Assembly (NCBI RefSeq): GCF_003330765.1
Contig: NZ_CP024903.1
Span: 372,001-436,000, forward strand
Direction: 5' to 3'
Source of the DNA: Burkholderia pyrrocinia
GTDB taxonomy: Bacteria; Pseudomonadota; Gammaproteobacteria; Burkholderiales; Burkholderiaceae
Length of the DNA stretch: 64,000 bases
Part shown: positions 7,873 to 17,098 of the stretch, piece after piece
How the letters are laid out: every line of letters begins with the position of its first letter
Numbering within the stretch: the first letter of the stretch is position 1
The notes under the pieces: model-generated
Told to the model about the DNA's origin: nothing
Seen by the model: only the letters and a program-made list of their open reading frames with translations
Database searches by the model: none
Translations under genes and position numbers: made by a program

Positions 7873-8675
7873 TCGGCGGGCGATGAAGGGAGGGGCGGCA
7901 ATTCGAGTTCGGCGAGCAGTTCGTCGAGTTCGAGTACGTGGGTGCGGTCGTGATCGAGCAGTTCGCGCACGAGTTCGTCGAGCGACATGCGGCGGATGCC
8001 GTCGCGCAGCCCGCAACGCGCGAGCTGCGGGGGTTCCAGCGCGGCGACGGTTGCGCACAGCGCCGCACGGCCGGTGCGGAATGCCGCGACTGCACGGTCG
8101 AGCGGCTGGGCGAGATAGTCGCGTTGCGCGGCGAGCACGGTGCCGTCGACCGACGCGATCACCGGCAGTTCGACCGTGCGCACGGCGTCGATGCGCTCGG
8201 CGAACACCGCGTCGAGGTCGCGCAGGTGGCACGCATGTTCGACGAACGAGAAGCCCGTGCCGGCCGGGCGGCGCGTCCACAGCGCGGCCGGCACGTGCGC
8301 GGCATATGCGGCGAGCCGGTCGGGCAGGCGGGCCAGCGCGGCGACGACGTCGGCGAACGGCAGCCGTTGCGGATACGGGCTGAACACCGCGCCATAGCTG
8401 AACAGCACGCCGCCGAGCCGCCCGCGTGCCTGCACGACGTCGTGGCCACGCTGGCGCATCACGTCCGCGACCATCGCGCCGCAGAACTGGCGGGCCGTCG
8501 TGTCGGCTTCGAGTTCGGGGAAGGTGCGCGCGATCTCGTCCTGGATCGCGCCGATCGCGGCGACGCCCACCCGCGACAGCGCCGCGAATTCCGGATAACG
8601 CTCGGGTTGCGCGATCAGCGCTTCGAGTTGGGCGCCGAGCGCGGTGGTGCGGAAACGGTCGAAACGGGAATGCAT
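7869..8675 (-). CDS. DinB-family protein
   Basis: 268-residue protein. The second half (about 115-260) fits the DinB/damage-inducible four-helix fold (GFSFVEHACHLRDLDAVF, later LLDHDRTHVLELDELL), with three His residues placed as in metal-binding DinB-like proteins (His in EHACHL and in LDHDRTH). The first 100 residues are a separate helical region I cannot assign. The gene is coupled by a 4-nt overlap to an alpha/beta hydrolase. A 20-bp perfect inverted repeat lies just upstream of its start and is probably an operator. DinB-fold proteins include thiol-dependent transferases such as bacillithiol and mycothiol S-transferases, but no such activity can be assigned here. Confidence 0.82.
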   Translation of the reverse strand: MHSRFDRFRTTALGAQLEALIAQPERYPEFAALSRVGVAAIGAIQDEIARTFPELEADTTARQFCGAMVADVMRQRGHDVVQARGRLGGVLFSYGAVFSPYPQRLPFADVVAALARLPDRLAAYAAHVPAALWTRRPAGTGFSFVEHACHLRDLDAVFAERIDAVRTVELPVIASVDGTVLAAQRDYLAQPLDRAVAAFRTGRAALCATVAALEPPQLARCGLRDGIRRMSLDELVRELLDHDRTHVLELDELLAELELPPLPSSPAE

Positions 8676-8684
8676 GACGAACGG

Positions 8685-8729
8685 GCCCCATCGAGTAACG
8701 TATCAAGACGATACGTTACTCGATGGGGC
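8685..8729. promoter_or_regulatory. 20-bp perfect inverted repeat upstream of the DinB-family operon
   Basis: The arms 8685-8704 and 8710-8729 are exact reverse complements separated by 5 bp (AAGAC on the plus strand). The right end lies 10 bp before the DinB ATG at 8675. The core TAACGTATC...GATACGTTA resembles TetR-type operators. A T-tract is absent on both sides, so a terminator is less likely. As RNA it would place the start codon next to a long stem. No regulator gene is adjacent. Confidence 0.68.
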
Positions 8730-8803
8730 TGCGTCAATCCGGTTGTTCTAAGGATTCGGTCGACCGGCGCGCCGATGACAGCGCGACGCCGGTTGCGCAC
8801 GCC

Positions 8804-9235
8804 TTATGCGTTTTTCCGGCCTTCGATGTCCGCGCGCAGCCGCGCTTCCTGCTCCTGCAGCTCGGGTGTGAATTCGGCGCCGAAGTCCTCGGGCGAAAAT
8901 ATCTGCCGGATCTCGATGTCCGAATCGACAGGCATGGGGTTCGGGCAGCGCTTCACCCATTCGACGGCTTCGTCCATCGATTTCACTTCCCACAGCCAAT
9001 ACCCGGCGATGAGTTCCTTGGTTTCGGCGAACGGGCCGTCGATCACCGTCCGGTCCTTGCCGGCGAAGTGCACGCGCTTGCCGCGCGAACTCGGATGCAG
9101 CCCTTCGCCGGCGAGCATCACGCCGGCCTTCACGAGTTCTTCGTTGTACTGGCCCATCGCGGCCAGCAGTTCGGTATCGGGCATCGTGCCCGATTCGGAA
9201 AGGGCGGTTGCCTTGACGATCACCATGACGCGCAT
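8804..9235 (-). CDS. YciI/DGPF-domain family protein
   Basis: 143-residue protein of the YciI-like fold (DGPF/PhnB-associated family). The DGPF motif is visible at about residues 66-69 (VIDGPFAETKELIAGYWLWEV). The N-terminus MRVMVIVKATALSESG is typical. Members often accompany extracytoplasmic sigma factors, but none is adjacent here. A ribosome binding site AAGGAG precedes the ATG. Role unknown. Confidence 0.9.
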   Translation of the reverse strand: MRVMVIVKATALSESGTMPDTELLAAMGQYNEELVKAGVMLAGEGLHPSSRGKRVHFAGKDRTVIDGPFAETKELIAGYWLWEVKSMDEAVEWVKRCPNPMPVDSDIEIRQIFSPEDFGAEFTPELQEQEARLRADIEGRKNA

Positions 9236-9565
9236 AGTTGTTTCTCCTTGAAGGGAAAATTCGAGTGGTCTGTCGACCGGATGAGCGGCTGACAGGTGCT
9301 TGCGATGGTACGACGGGCGAGGAGGCCGGAAATCGACACCGTGCCTGGATAAAGTGTCGTTTGGGCGATCGACGTGGAATCGAGGCTGGCGATCCGGCGT
9401 GCCAACGCTGCTGCGTCCGGCGCCGCGACCGACCAAGGCGGACAGGCGATGCGCCGGTTCAGCGATGGCGGATCATCTATTGTCGGCGCGCAGGCGAGCG
9501 GTCGCCCGGAGCGCGCCGCCAAAACTGGTATCCTGATCAGCACCACATTCATGCGGGAGGGTGCC
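9236..9565. other. 330-bp divergent intergenic region
   Basis: Lies between the start of the YciI gene (minus) and a small plus-strand gene, so it should hold both promoters. I could not pick out convincing -35/-10 boxes and see no RNA gene. Confidence 0.3.
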
Positions 9566-9796
9566 ATGGTCGCCAAGGAAGTCTCGAAGAAAAAGTACCT
9601 GAAGATTCTGAACAAGCGCCTGCGCGCCGAGCCGAATGCCCCGGTCGACGCGTCATTCGTGTTCTTTCCGCTGGGCGCGAAGGCGAAGCACGCGACGGGC
9701 GTCGTGTCCGACGAGCCGCGCAGCAAGCGCGAGCTGGCGCTGATGGCCGCGGTCCAGCGCAAGGCGGCGGAAGAATTCGTCGTCGCCGGCGCGTAG
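9566..9796 (+). CDS. Small basic hypothetical protein, 76 residues
   Basis: Unrecognised small protein, Lys/Arg-rich at the N-terminus (KEVSKKKYLKILNKRLR) with an Ala-rich helical C-terminus. A strong GGGAGG ribosome binding site lies immediately before this ATG, deciding the start; the in-frame ATG 15 nt upstream overlaps that site. Convergent with the metallo-hydrolase gene, with a shared terminator between them. Confidence 0.6.
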   Translation: MVAKEVSKKKYLKILNKRLRAEPNAPVDASFVFFPLGAKAKHATGVVSDEPRSKRELALMAAVQRKAAEEFVVAGA

Positions 9797-9844
9797 CCGC
9801 AGCCGGCCGCGCAAACAACCTTTCCTGTCGAAATCGCATGCATG

Positions 9845-9870
9845 CCGCGCGGGCGAACCGGCCCGCGCGG
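9845..9870. terminator. GC-rich hairpin between convergent genes
   Basis: CCGCGCGGGC (9845-9854) pairs with GCCCGCGCGG (9861-9870) around a 6-nt loop, placed between the stops of the 76-residue gene and the metallo-hydrolase gene. It could end transcription from both sides. The T-run is weak. Confidence 0.55.
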
Positions 9871-9883
9871 CCGCTTTCGCTTG

Positions 9884-10585
9884 CTACGCGGCGGCGGCCT
9901 CGCAATGCGCGATCGCGCCGGCCAAAACGCGCGGAATGTCGTGTGTGATGGCCGGCCCGTGCATCGGCAGGATGAGGTCGAGATCGAGCGCCTCGATGCG
10001 GCGCAGCGCACTCGCCATGTGCGCGAGCGACGGCAGGTAGTCCGAGCGCCGGATCGACTCGACGATGGCCGGCAGCGGGTCGTCCGTTTCCTCGTCGCCG
10101 AAGCGCATGAGGATGTCCGACGACAGCAGCGTCTTGTAGGCGGGCAGATAGACCACCAGCGCATCCCATTGATGTACATGCTTCGTGAAGATCGGCACGA
10201 TGTCGACGCCGGAGAGCGTCGTCGGCTCGCCGTCCTTCAGCGGCTTTGCGCGCACACCGAAGATGTCGGCCAGCCCGTGCGTGCACATCGGATGGCCGTA
10301 CGCGACGAGCGCTGGATTGGCCGCGAGAAAGTCGGGCAGCGCACCCATCTCGTCGACCTCGAAATGCGGGACGATCACGCTGCTCACCATCGACGGCGTG
10401 ATGCCGACGGTCGCGAGGCTCGCGCTCAGTTGCGGAAAATTGGAACGCGTACCCGTTTCGATGCAGACGACGTCGCCGTCCGGCGAACGGACGAAGAACT
10501 GGCTGAAGCCGAGCTTCAGCTTGTCGATGTAGGTCGTCGCGCGGAACAGGCCGCTGCGGATTTCTTCGATACGAGCGTTGTCCAT
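9884..10585 (-). CDS. MBL-fold protein with flavodiiron-type (ODP-like) metal ligands
   Basis: 233-residue metallo-beta-lactamase-fold protein. The usual zinc motif HXHXDH is replaced by H74-F-E76-V-D78. The remaining ligands are His138, Asp157 exactly 18 residues later, and His209 in LPMHGP. This H-X-E-X-D...H-X18-D...H pattern is that of the diiron site of flavodiiron proteins and ODP-type sensors, so a non-haem diiron centre reacting with oxygen or NO is more likely than a zinc hydrolase. No flavodoxin domain follows, so electrons would need a separate partner. No signal peptide. The ATG at 10585 is chosen because the longer upstream frame adds an Arg-rich segment. Confidence 0.85.
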   Translation of the reverse strand: MDNARIEEIRSGLFRATTYIDKLKLGFSQFFVRSPDGDVVCIETGTRSNFPQLSASLATVGITPSMVSSVIVPHFEVDEMGALPDFLAANPALVAYGHPMCTHGLADIFGVRAKPLKDGEPTTLSGVDIVPIFTKHVHQWDALVVYLPAYKTLLSSDILMRFGDEETDDPLPAIVESIRRSDYLPSLAHMASALRRIEALDLDLILPMHGPAITHDIPRVLAGAIAHCEAAAA

Positions 10586-10785
10586 CGATGCGATCCTCGC
10601 GCGGGCAGTGGGGGCGGCACGGCATTGTCGCGCGCGTCGCGACGCACGCCTGGCTGCGCGAACCGGTGCCTCGATGCAGTCTAGCAGCGTCGATTCGAGC
10701 ATGAAGCCTGTCAGTTCACGCAGCGATCGGAAACGGCGCTGAACACCGTCCCGGCCTCAAGGAAACCCGCCATCCGATTCGGGTA
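10586..10785. other. Intergenic region upstream of the diiron-type MBL gene
   Basis: 200 bp between the MBL gene start and the stop of the MFS gene on the same strand. It should hold the MBL promoter; no clear elements were seen. Confidence 0.3.
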
Positions 10786-12210
10786 TCAGGACGCCTTGTC
10801 CGCTGCCGCCGCCGGATACCGGCCGCTGCCACCGGCTTCGTCGCCCGCCGCCAGTTGTTCCAGCGCGAGGCCCTTCGTCTCGATCCCGAGCGTCCACACG
10901 GCGACCGCGGCCGCGATGAACGACAGCGCGCCGAGCGTGAACACGCCGCCCTGGCCGAACACGGGCAGCACGACGCCGACCGCGTAAGGCCCGATCAGCG
11001 ACCCGACGCGCCCGATCGCCGACGCGAAGCCCGACCCCGTCGCGCGCGCGCCGGTGCCGTACAGCTCGGGCGTGTACGTGTACAGCGCGGCCCACATCCC
11101 GAACAGGAAGAACTGCATCGCGAGGCCCGTGCCGATCAGCAGCGTCATGCTGCCGCCGTACAGCGCGCTCTGGCCGTACGCGTAGGCCATCGCGCCGCCG
11201 CCGATCAGCGACGCGATGCAGGTCGGCTTGCGCCCCCAGCGTTCGACGAGCCACGCGGCGCACAGGAAGCCCGGCACGCCGCCGAGCGAGATCAGCACCG
11301 TGTAGAACACCGATTTCGTGACTTCGAAGCCGGCCTGCTGCAGCAGCGCGCCGAGCCACGACGTGAGGCCGTAGAAGCCGAGCAGCGCGAAGAACCACAG
11401 CAGCCACACCATCACCGTGCGGCGGCGGTACACGCCGCTCCAGATCTCGCGCAGCGCGCCTTGGCTGCGCGCGGCCACCGGCTCGGCGAGCCGCGACGGC
11501 GGCGGCAGCGTCGTGACGCCGGCCGAGCGCATTACCTTCGCCTCGATCGTGTGCATCACCGTGTCGGCTTCCGCGTGCCGGCCCGCATGTTCGAGCCAGC
11601 GCGGCGATTCGGGCACGATGCGGCGCACGACGAGCACGAACACGGCGGGAATCGCGAGCAGCGCGAACACCGTGCGCCAGCCGAACTGCGGCAGCACGAA
11701 GTACGCGACGACGCCGGCCGTGATGAAGCCGAGCGGCCAGAAGCCGTCCATCAGCGCGATCAGGCGGCCGCGCTTCTCGGCCGGCACGAATTCGGACAGC
11801 AGCGTCTGCGCGACCGGGAATTCCATCCCCATCCCGATGCCGAGCAGCACGCGGTAGACGATCAGCGCATCGACGCTCTGCGCGGTCGAGCACAGGTACG
11901 ACGCGGCGCCCCACAGCACCATGCTCCACTGGAACACGGGCCGGCGGCCGAAGCGGTCGGCGAGCAGGCCGGCGACGGCCGCGCCGAGCACCATCCCGAA
12001 GAAGCTCGCGCTCGCGACGAGGCCGGCGGCCGCGGTCGACAACCCGAACTCCTTGCGGATCGAGCCGAGCACGAACGTCATCGTGCCGAGGTCGACCGAG
12101 TCGAAGAAGAACGCGATCGCGATGATGAAGAAGATCCGCTTGTGATAGCCGGAGAACGGCAGGCGTTCGAGCCGGGCGGCAGCGGAAGCGGGAGTGGTGG
12201 CGGCGGGCAT
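10786..12210 (-). CDS. MFS transporter (NiaP/aromatic-acid symporter-like)
   Basis: 474-residue inner-membrane major facilitator with about 12 hydrophobic segments. The loop 2-3 signature GLLADRFGRRPVF is visible near residue 85, and the VPESPRWLEH segment at about 195-205 is shared with the sugar-porter, MHS and NiaP branches. The N-terminus with FDSVDLGTMTFVLG in helix 1 resembles niacin and aromatic-acid transporters. The substrate is uncertain. No catabolic genes adjoin it. Confidence 0.88.
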   Translation of the reverse strand: MPAATTPASAAARLERLPFSGYHKRIFFIIAIAFFFDSVDLGTMTFVLGSIRKEFGLSTAAAGLVASASFFGMVLGAAVAGLLADRFGRRPVFQWSMVLWGAASYLCSTAQSVDALIVYRVLLGIGMGMEFPVAQTLLSEFVPAEKRGRLIALMDGFWPLGFITAGVVAYFVLPQFGWRTVFALLAIPAVFVLVVRRIVPESPRWLEHAGRHAEADTVMHTIEAKVMRSAGVTTLPPPSRLAEPVAARSQGALREIWSGVYRRRTVMVWLLWFFALLGFYGLTSWLGALLQQAGFEVTKSVFYTVLISLGGVPGFLCAAWLVERWGRKPTCIASLIGGGAMAYAYGQSALYGGSMTLLIGTGLAMQFFLFGMWAALYTYTPELYGTGARATGSGFASAIGRVGSLIGPYAVGVVLPVFGQGGVFTLGALSFIAAAVAVWTLGIETKGLALEQLAAGDEAGGSGRYPAAAADKAS

Positions 12211-12356
12211 GGCGTCCTCTGAAATGAAACGGGGCCTCGAAGCGCGCTTGCTTCAAGGCCCCGATGCTTCAGTAGACGCGACCACAAAATGCCGCATCAG
12301 AGGAAAAGCGCCGCCTGCTTGCCCAAATGCGTCATCGGCGGGCGGCGCGCGATGCG
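12211..12356. other. Intergenic region between MFS and ABC-exporter genes
   Basis: About 146 bp upstream of the MFS gene and downstream of the ABC permease, all on the minus strand. It presumably holds the MFS promoter. An imperfect GCCGCC/GGCGGC pairing near 12309-12346 might form a terminator for the permease gene. Confidence 0.3.
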
Positions 12357-13118
12357 TCAGTTCTTCAGCTTGTATCCGGTGCGGAACATCCACGCGACGA
12401 TCGCGAGCAGGATCACGAGGAACAGCCCGGTCGCGGCGAGGCTGATCCACACGTGCACGTCGGCGATCCCGTAGAACGACCAGCGAAAGCCGCTGATCAG
12501 GTAGACGATCGGGTTGAACAGCGTGATGATGCGCCACGCGGGCGGCAGCATGTCGACCGAGTAGAAGCTGCCGCCGAGGAACGTGAGCGGCGTGATGATC
12601 AGGAGCGGCACGAGCTGCAGCTTCTCGAAGCTGTCGGCCCAGATGCCGATCACGAAGCCGAACAGGCTGAACGTGATCGACGTCAGCACGAGGAACAGCA
12701 CCATCCAGAACGGATGCAGGATATGCAGCGGCACGAACAGGCCGGCCGTGGCGAGGATGATCAGGCCGAGCAGCAACGATTTCGACGCGGCCGCGCCGAC
12801 ATACGCGATCACGATCTCCCAGTACGACACGGGCGCGGACAGGATCTCGTAGATCGTGCCCGTGAAGCGCGGGAAGTAGATGCCGAACGACGCGTTCGAG
12901 ATGCTTTGCGACAGCAGCGACAGCATCACGAGGCCCGGCACGATGAACGACCCGTAGCCGATGCCGTTCACGTCGCTGATGCGCGAGCCGATCGCGGAGC
13001 CGAACACGACGAAATACAGCGACGTCGAGATCACCGGCGCGATGATGCTCTGCATCAGCGTGCGGCGCGTGCGGGCCATTTCTGCGCGGTAGATCGCGCG
13101 GATTCCTTGCAGATTCAT
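12357..13118 (-). CDS. ABC-2-type exporter permease
   Basis: 253-residue integral membrane protein with about six hydrophobic segments, matching the ABC-2 (NodJ/YadH/DrrB-like) permease family. The conserved ABC-2 signature lies in the C-terminal half ([17 protein letters not shown], then [13 protein letters not shown]). It lies 5 bp downstream of the partner ATPase gene on the same strand. Together they form a half-size exporter, probably two permeases plus two ATPases, for an unknown lipid, polysaccharide or drug. Confidence 0.92.
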   Translation of the reverse strand: MNLQGIRAIYRAEMARTRRTLMQSIIAPVISTSLYFVVFGSAIGSRISDVNGIGYGSFIVPGLVMLSLLSQSISNASFGIYFPRFTGTIYEILSAPVSYWEIVIAYVGAAASKSLLLGLIILATAGLFVPLHILHPFWMVLFLVLTSITFSLFGFVIGIWADSFEKLQLVPLLIITPLTFLGGSFYSVDMLPPAWRIITLFNPIVYLISGFRWSFYGIADVHVWISLAATGLFLVILLAIVAWMFRTGYKLKN

Positions 13119-13123
13119 GCGCG

Positions 13124-14074
13124 TCAGGCTCCTTGTGCGCCGTTGCGGCGGTTGTCGATCAGGCTGACGAAAATATCCTCGAGCGAGCTCTGCGTCGTGT
13201 GCAGGTCGCGAAACCCGATGCCGGCCGAGCCGAGCGCGTTGATCAGTTTCGCGATGCTCGCGTCGTCGCGCTGCGAGTCGTACGTGTAGACCAGCGCGGC
13301 GCCGTCGTCCGCGCGTTCGAGCCCGAACGGCGCGAGCGCGGGCGGCATGTCCGCGAGCGGGTGCTCGAGCTGCACGGTCAGCTGCTTCTTGCCGAGCTTG
13401 CGCATCAGCTCGCGCTTTTCCTCGACGAGCACGAGTTCGCCGCCGAGGATGATGCCGATCCGGTCGGCCATCTCTTCGGCTTCCTCGATATAGTGCGTGG
13501 TCAGCAGGATCGTCACGCCGCTTTCGCGCAGCGAATCGACCAGTTTCCACATGTCGCGGCGCAGCTCGACGTCGACGCCGGCCGTCGGTTCGTCGAGGAA
13601 CAGGATGCGCGGCTCGTGCGACAGCGCCTTCGCGATCATCACACGGCGCTTCATCCCGCCCGACAGCGTCATCAGCTTGTTGTCGCGCTTGTCCCACAGC
13701 GACAGCGCCTTCAGCGTCTTCTCGATATGCGCGGGATCGGGCGCCTTGCCGAACAGGCCGCGGCTGAACGACACGGTCGCCCAGACGGTTTCGAACGCGT
13801 CGGTCGTCAGCTCCTGCGGCACGAGGCCGATCATTTCGCGGGCCGCGCGATACGCGTCGCGAATGTCGTGGCCGCCGACCGTCACGCGGCCTTCGGTCGG
13901 CGTGACGATGCCGCAGATCGAGCCGATCAGCGTGGTCTTGCCGGCGCCGTTCGGCCCGAGCAGCGCGAAGATCTCGCCGGGGCGGATGTCGAGGTTTACG
14001 TGCTTCAGCGCCTGGAAGCCGGACGCGTAAGTTTTGGAGAGGTCGGAGACGGAGAGGATCGGTTGCATGCTCAC
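13124..14074 (-). CDS. ABC transporter ATP-binding protein
   Basis: 316-residue ATPase. Walker [10 protein letters not shown] at 40-48, signature LSGGM at 137-141, Walker B ILFLDEP at 157-163, and a switch His in [11 protein letters not shown]. The C-terminal extension beyond about 220 is typical of DrrA/NodI-type exporter ATPases. It is followed by its permease after 5 bp. Start is 14074, or 14068 if the second Met is used. Confidence 0.94.
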   Translation of the reverse strand: MSMQPILSVSDLSKTYASGFQALKHVNLDIRPGEIFALLGPNGAGKTTLIGSICGIVTPTEGRVTVGGHDIRDAYRAAREMIGLVPQELTTDAFETVWATVSFSRGLFGKAPDPAHIEKTLKALSLWDKRDNKLMTLSGGMKRRVMIAKALSHEPRILFLDEPTAGVDVELRRDMWKLVDSLRESGVTILLTTHYIEEAEEMADRIGIILGGELVLVEEKRELMRKLGKKQLTVQLEHPLADMPPALAPFGLERADDGAALVYTYDSQRDDASIAKLINALGSAGIGFRDLHTTQSSLEDIFVSLIDNRRNGAQGA

Positions 14075-14503
14075 GGATGGTACGGCCGGCCGGTGCGACG
14101 GCGTGCGCCGCGCGTGCCCGGCGTCGTCGCCGCTGCGAAGCGGCCGGGATCGGGGACGGCATGGCGAACGGGCGTCATGTCGAACGGCGTTGTGGTGCGG
14201 GATCGCTGGACCGCCATATTAGCAATCGGTAGATGGAAATGCATTCTGATGGAATGGCCGTGCGTTGCCGGTGCCGAATTTGCGTGAAATTCATGCATGT
14301 CGTTTGATAGAGCGGCCCTTTATTTGAATTGTGCGAACAATCTGCGCGATTTTCGACGAATCGGGTGCCGCTCGCGTTTTGGCGCGGCAGCAGGGCCGCC
14401 GGCCGCGCCGACTGTGCTGCCCGAACGCCGTCGCGCCGTACCGGGACGGCATGCGCCGCGCTCGCGATAATGCGTTCCTTTCATGGTTCAAGGGGCGGCG
14501 CGA
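14075..14503. other. 430-bp divergent intergenic region
   Basis: Between the ABC ATPase (minus) and the cupin gene (plus). No credible gene was found; promoters for both sides are expected here. Confidence 0.3.
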
Positions 14504-14800
14504 ATGTCTTTGATCGATTTCAAATCCGTTGCGGCCGCGCAGGCCGTTGCATGGAAATCCACGATCGTCGGCGAAGTCGGGCCGGCCAGGATCAAGGTGT
14601 TGCGCATGGATGCGCAGCCGTACGAAGCGGAAGTGCACGACTACAACGAGGGGCTGCTGGTGCTCGACGGCAAGCTGATGCTCGAAGTCGAAACGGAAAC
14701 GGTCGTGGTCGAGGCCGGGCAGATGTATCTCGCGCTCGCCGGCAAGCGCCACGCGGTGCTGCCCGGCAGCCACGGCACGCTCGCCATCATCGACGTGTAA
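14504..14800 (+). CDS. Small cupin-domain protein
   Basis: 98-residue single-domain cupin. The beta-barrel core has an EVHDYNEGLLVLDGKLMLEV segment (about 40-60) and a PGSHGTLAI segment near the C-terminus. The metal-binding His set of typical cupins is only partly kept (His43, His85, His91 are candidates), so metal binding is uncertain. The ribosome binding site is weak (AAGGGGCGGCGCGA). Function unknown. Confidence 0.8.
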   Translation: MSLIDFKSVAAAQAVAWKSTIVGEVGPARIKVLRMDAQPYEAEVHDYNEGLLVLDGKLMLEVETETVVVEAGQMYLALAGKRHAVLPGSHGTLAIIDV

Positions 14801-15413
14801 GGTGCGCGGCCGCGTTGGCGAGGCTGCCTGCGAGCCGGCTCGCCCGCCCGGCGCGGGAGACGGCCTGCCGCACCGGGCCGCCATGTGGGTCATCTATTTG
14901 TCTGAGCAAAGAAATTGAAGGCTGTTTGAAAATCTGTCAAATCCCCGGCACGCACTAGGATTGCGCGGTTCCGGCCGTTTGGAACTCTGCATCCATTTAC
15001 TTGTGCGTATCGTCCGATCATAGTCTCGACAAACGACGCATCACGATAACGAATCAAGCGTACGTACGGAGACCAATTCATGCGACGCCAATCCGCGGGG
15101 CCAACCGGACTGCCGTTTCCCAGTTTTTCGCTGAATGCAGGCGCGACGCAGGTCGCCTGCCTGCGTTGTCGCATCGCCGTGTAGCGGCGAACCACTTTCC
15201 GTTTCGATCGTTCCGACGGCGCCGTGCCGCATGACGGCGCCGCGGGATAGCGCTTGTCTGCCGCCGCGGCGTGTGCCGCATCTGATTTGCTGCATGGCGG
15301 CCGCATGAGCGCGCACTGTCATGCGCCGCGCACTTTTGCGACGGCGCGATACCAACCGGCGGGCCATGCAGCCCGTCCGGACGAGACTTGTCGTACCTGA
15401 AAAGGAGGGGTTG
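14801..15413. other. 613-bp intergenic region before the lipoprotein cluster
   Basis: No firm gene. A 34-codon frame at 15080-15184 preceded by ACGGAG could be a leader peptide (low confidence). It is followed by a GC hairpin (CGGCGCCGT at about 15218 pairing with ACGGCGCCG at about 15233). The region probably holds the promoter of the exported lipoprotein cluster downstream. Confidence 0.35.
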
Positions 15414-17027
15414 ATGATTTGCATTCCTGAATGGCGGAAAGCGATCCTGTCATGCGCGGTGCTGGCGCTGCCGTTCGTTGCCGGTTGCGGCGGCGGTGAT
15501 GATCCGGGGCCGATCAACGTGCCGCAGTGTTCGGGCAGCGCATGCGGGCCGAGCGGCGCGATCACGACGCCGCCGGTGGTGACGAAGCTGTGCCCGGACG
15601 CGCTCGATTACACGACGACCTACACGGGCGGCGCCGGCAGCGGCGAATATGTGAAGGTGAAGTTCGACACCACCAGGCTGACCTACCAGATGCAGTTCAT
15701 CGATTCGTCGGTGCCGACGTCGGCAGGGCAGGTCAACAATACGCGCGCGGGCCTGACGATCAGCGGCGCATTCCACCATCCGACCAATCTTCCGACCGCC
15801 GAGCAGAATCGCTGCGCGTTCGTGCTCGACAGCGGCGCGACGAGCGACGGCGCGTATTCGGTGACCATCAAGCGTACCGATCCGCCGATGCTGTTCGTCG
15901 GCAACGGTGTGGTGGGTGGCGGGATTCCGGGGGCGACGATCGCGTTCGCCGGCCTCGAGCCGTTCCCGGGCGTCGTGCTCGGCGTGGTGCCGTCGCGTAC
16001 CTTCGATTTCTATCCGTTCATCGGCTTCACCGACACGGAAACCGACTTCACGAAGGTCGCGGGCAACTACAACGAACTCGGCATCCACCTGTCGCCCGTC
16101 GGCGGCAACGCACAGAGCAGCACGGGGCCGGTTGGCTGGCAACCCGATGTCGTCAACTGGAACCAGACGTTCAACGCCGACGGCTCGTGCACCATCACGG
16201 CAGGCAGCGACTACTCGTGCCAGACCACCGGGGCGCCGTGGACGTTGCGCAAGAACGCGGATGGATCGGCCGACAACGTGTTCGTGAGCAACGCGGTGGC
16301 GAATCAGTTCGGCACGGTCGTGTATCCGTTCGCGGGGCAGGGCTCGGCGATCGTGATTGCGGCGCCCAGCCAGGCGAAGGGCATCATGATTGTCGGCAAG
16401 CTGAACGGCGTGCTGGTACCGATCGTGATTCGCGTGGGCTATACGCATATCGATGCGAGCAACCTTCTCGCGTCGGTCGCCGATGCCGAAGTGGGGATCT
16501 CGATGCTTTCGCGGACCACCGCCATCGCGGCAAATTCGCTGAAAGGCGGCTTCATCGGCGCAACGAGCGCATCCGCGTGCGGTGTCGTGGCACCCAGCAC
16601 CGCAACGTTCGCGATCGCGACTTCGGGCCCGAGCTTCAACAACAACGTGCCGCATCCGGATCTGCCCGGCAGCTTCGACGGCACCTTCTTCCTGGCGCAG
16701 GCGGGCAGTTGCAACGACGGCACCGCGGTATCGACGATCGCCGCGAACTACACGTCGACGCTGTTCCAGGGCGGCACTGCAGCGTTCATCGATCCGCAGA
16801 CGTCGTCGGTGACCTCGCAGTTCGCGCTCGACTACACGCAGGCCACGCCCGGCAAGATCAAGGTCACGGCCACGCAAGATTTCAACGCGAAGGGGGCGAA
16901 CGGCAATGTGGCGATCTTCAGCAAGGGCGATACGGGCTGGATCGCGACGGCCGGCAATGTCTACGCGATGGTCGTCAACAACAGCAAGGTCAACCCGTTC
17001 TTCACGGTCGGCGCGTTCGTCCAGTAA
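15414..17027 (+). CDS. Exported lipoprotein, DUF2957-like (larger paralogue)
   Basis: 537-residue lipoprotein. The signal peptide has a lipobox ending FVAGC with Cys25, followed by GGGDDPG, a loose linker. The mature part is rich in Gly, Thr, Ser, Asn and Val with little charge, suggesting an extended beta structure. The AAAGGAGGGG ribosome binding site in front of this ATG decides the start. The protein aligns by eye along its length with the next gene (shared TYTGGAGSGEYVKV/VFIGGSGSGELVKV, FYPFI/YYPFI and an identical PYFTVGAFVQ-type C-terminus). I believe this is the Burkholderia lipoprotein family DUF2957; function unknown. Confidence 0.85.
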   Translation: MICIPEWRKAILSCAVLALPFVAGCGGGDDPGPINVPQCSGSACGPSGAITTPPVVTKLCPDALDYTTTYTGGAGSGEYVKVKFDTTRLTYQMQFIDSSVPTSAGQVNNTRAGLTISGAFHHPTNLPTAEQNRCAFVLDSGATSDGAYSVTIKRTDPPMLFVGNGVVGGGIPGATIAFAGLEPFPGVVLGVVPSRTFDFYPFIGFTDTETDFTKVAGNYNELGIHLSPVGGNAQSSTGPVGWQPDVVNWNQTFNADGSCTITAGSDYSCQTTGAPWTLRKNADGSADNVFVSNAVANQFGTVVYPFAGQGSAIVIAAPSQAKGIMIVGKLNGVLVPIVIRVGYTHIDASNLLASVADAEVGISMLSRTTAIAANSLKGGFIGATSASACGVVAPSTATFAIATSGPSFNNNVPHPDLPGSFDGTFFLAQAGSCNDGTAVSTIAANYTSTLFQGGTAAFIDPQTSSVTSQFALDYTQATPGKIKVTATQDFNAKGANGNVAIFSKGDTGWIATAGNVYAMVVNNSKVNPFFTVGAFVQ

Positions 17028-17098
17028 CGGCGTACTGAACACGTAATACCGGCGGCGCATGCGTCGCCGCCGGCGAAACGAATTTCGAGAGGATTCCT

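Noticed and set aside
14890..15306. A 138-codon minus-strand frame in the gap before the lipoprotein genes.
   Set aside because: No ribosome binding site or recognisable domain; it overlaps probable promoter DNA of the plus-strand cluster.
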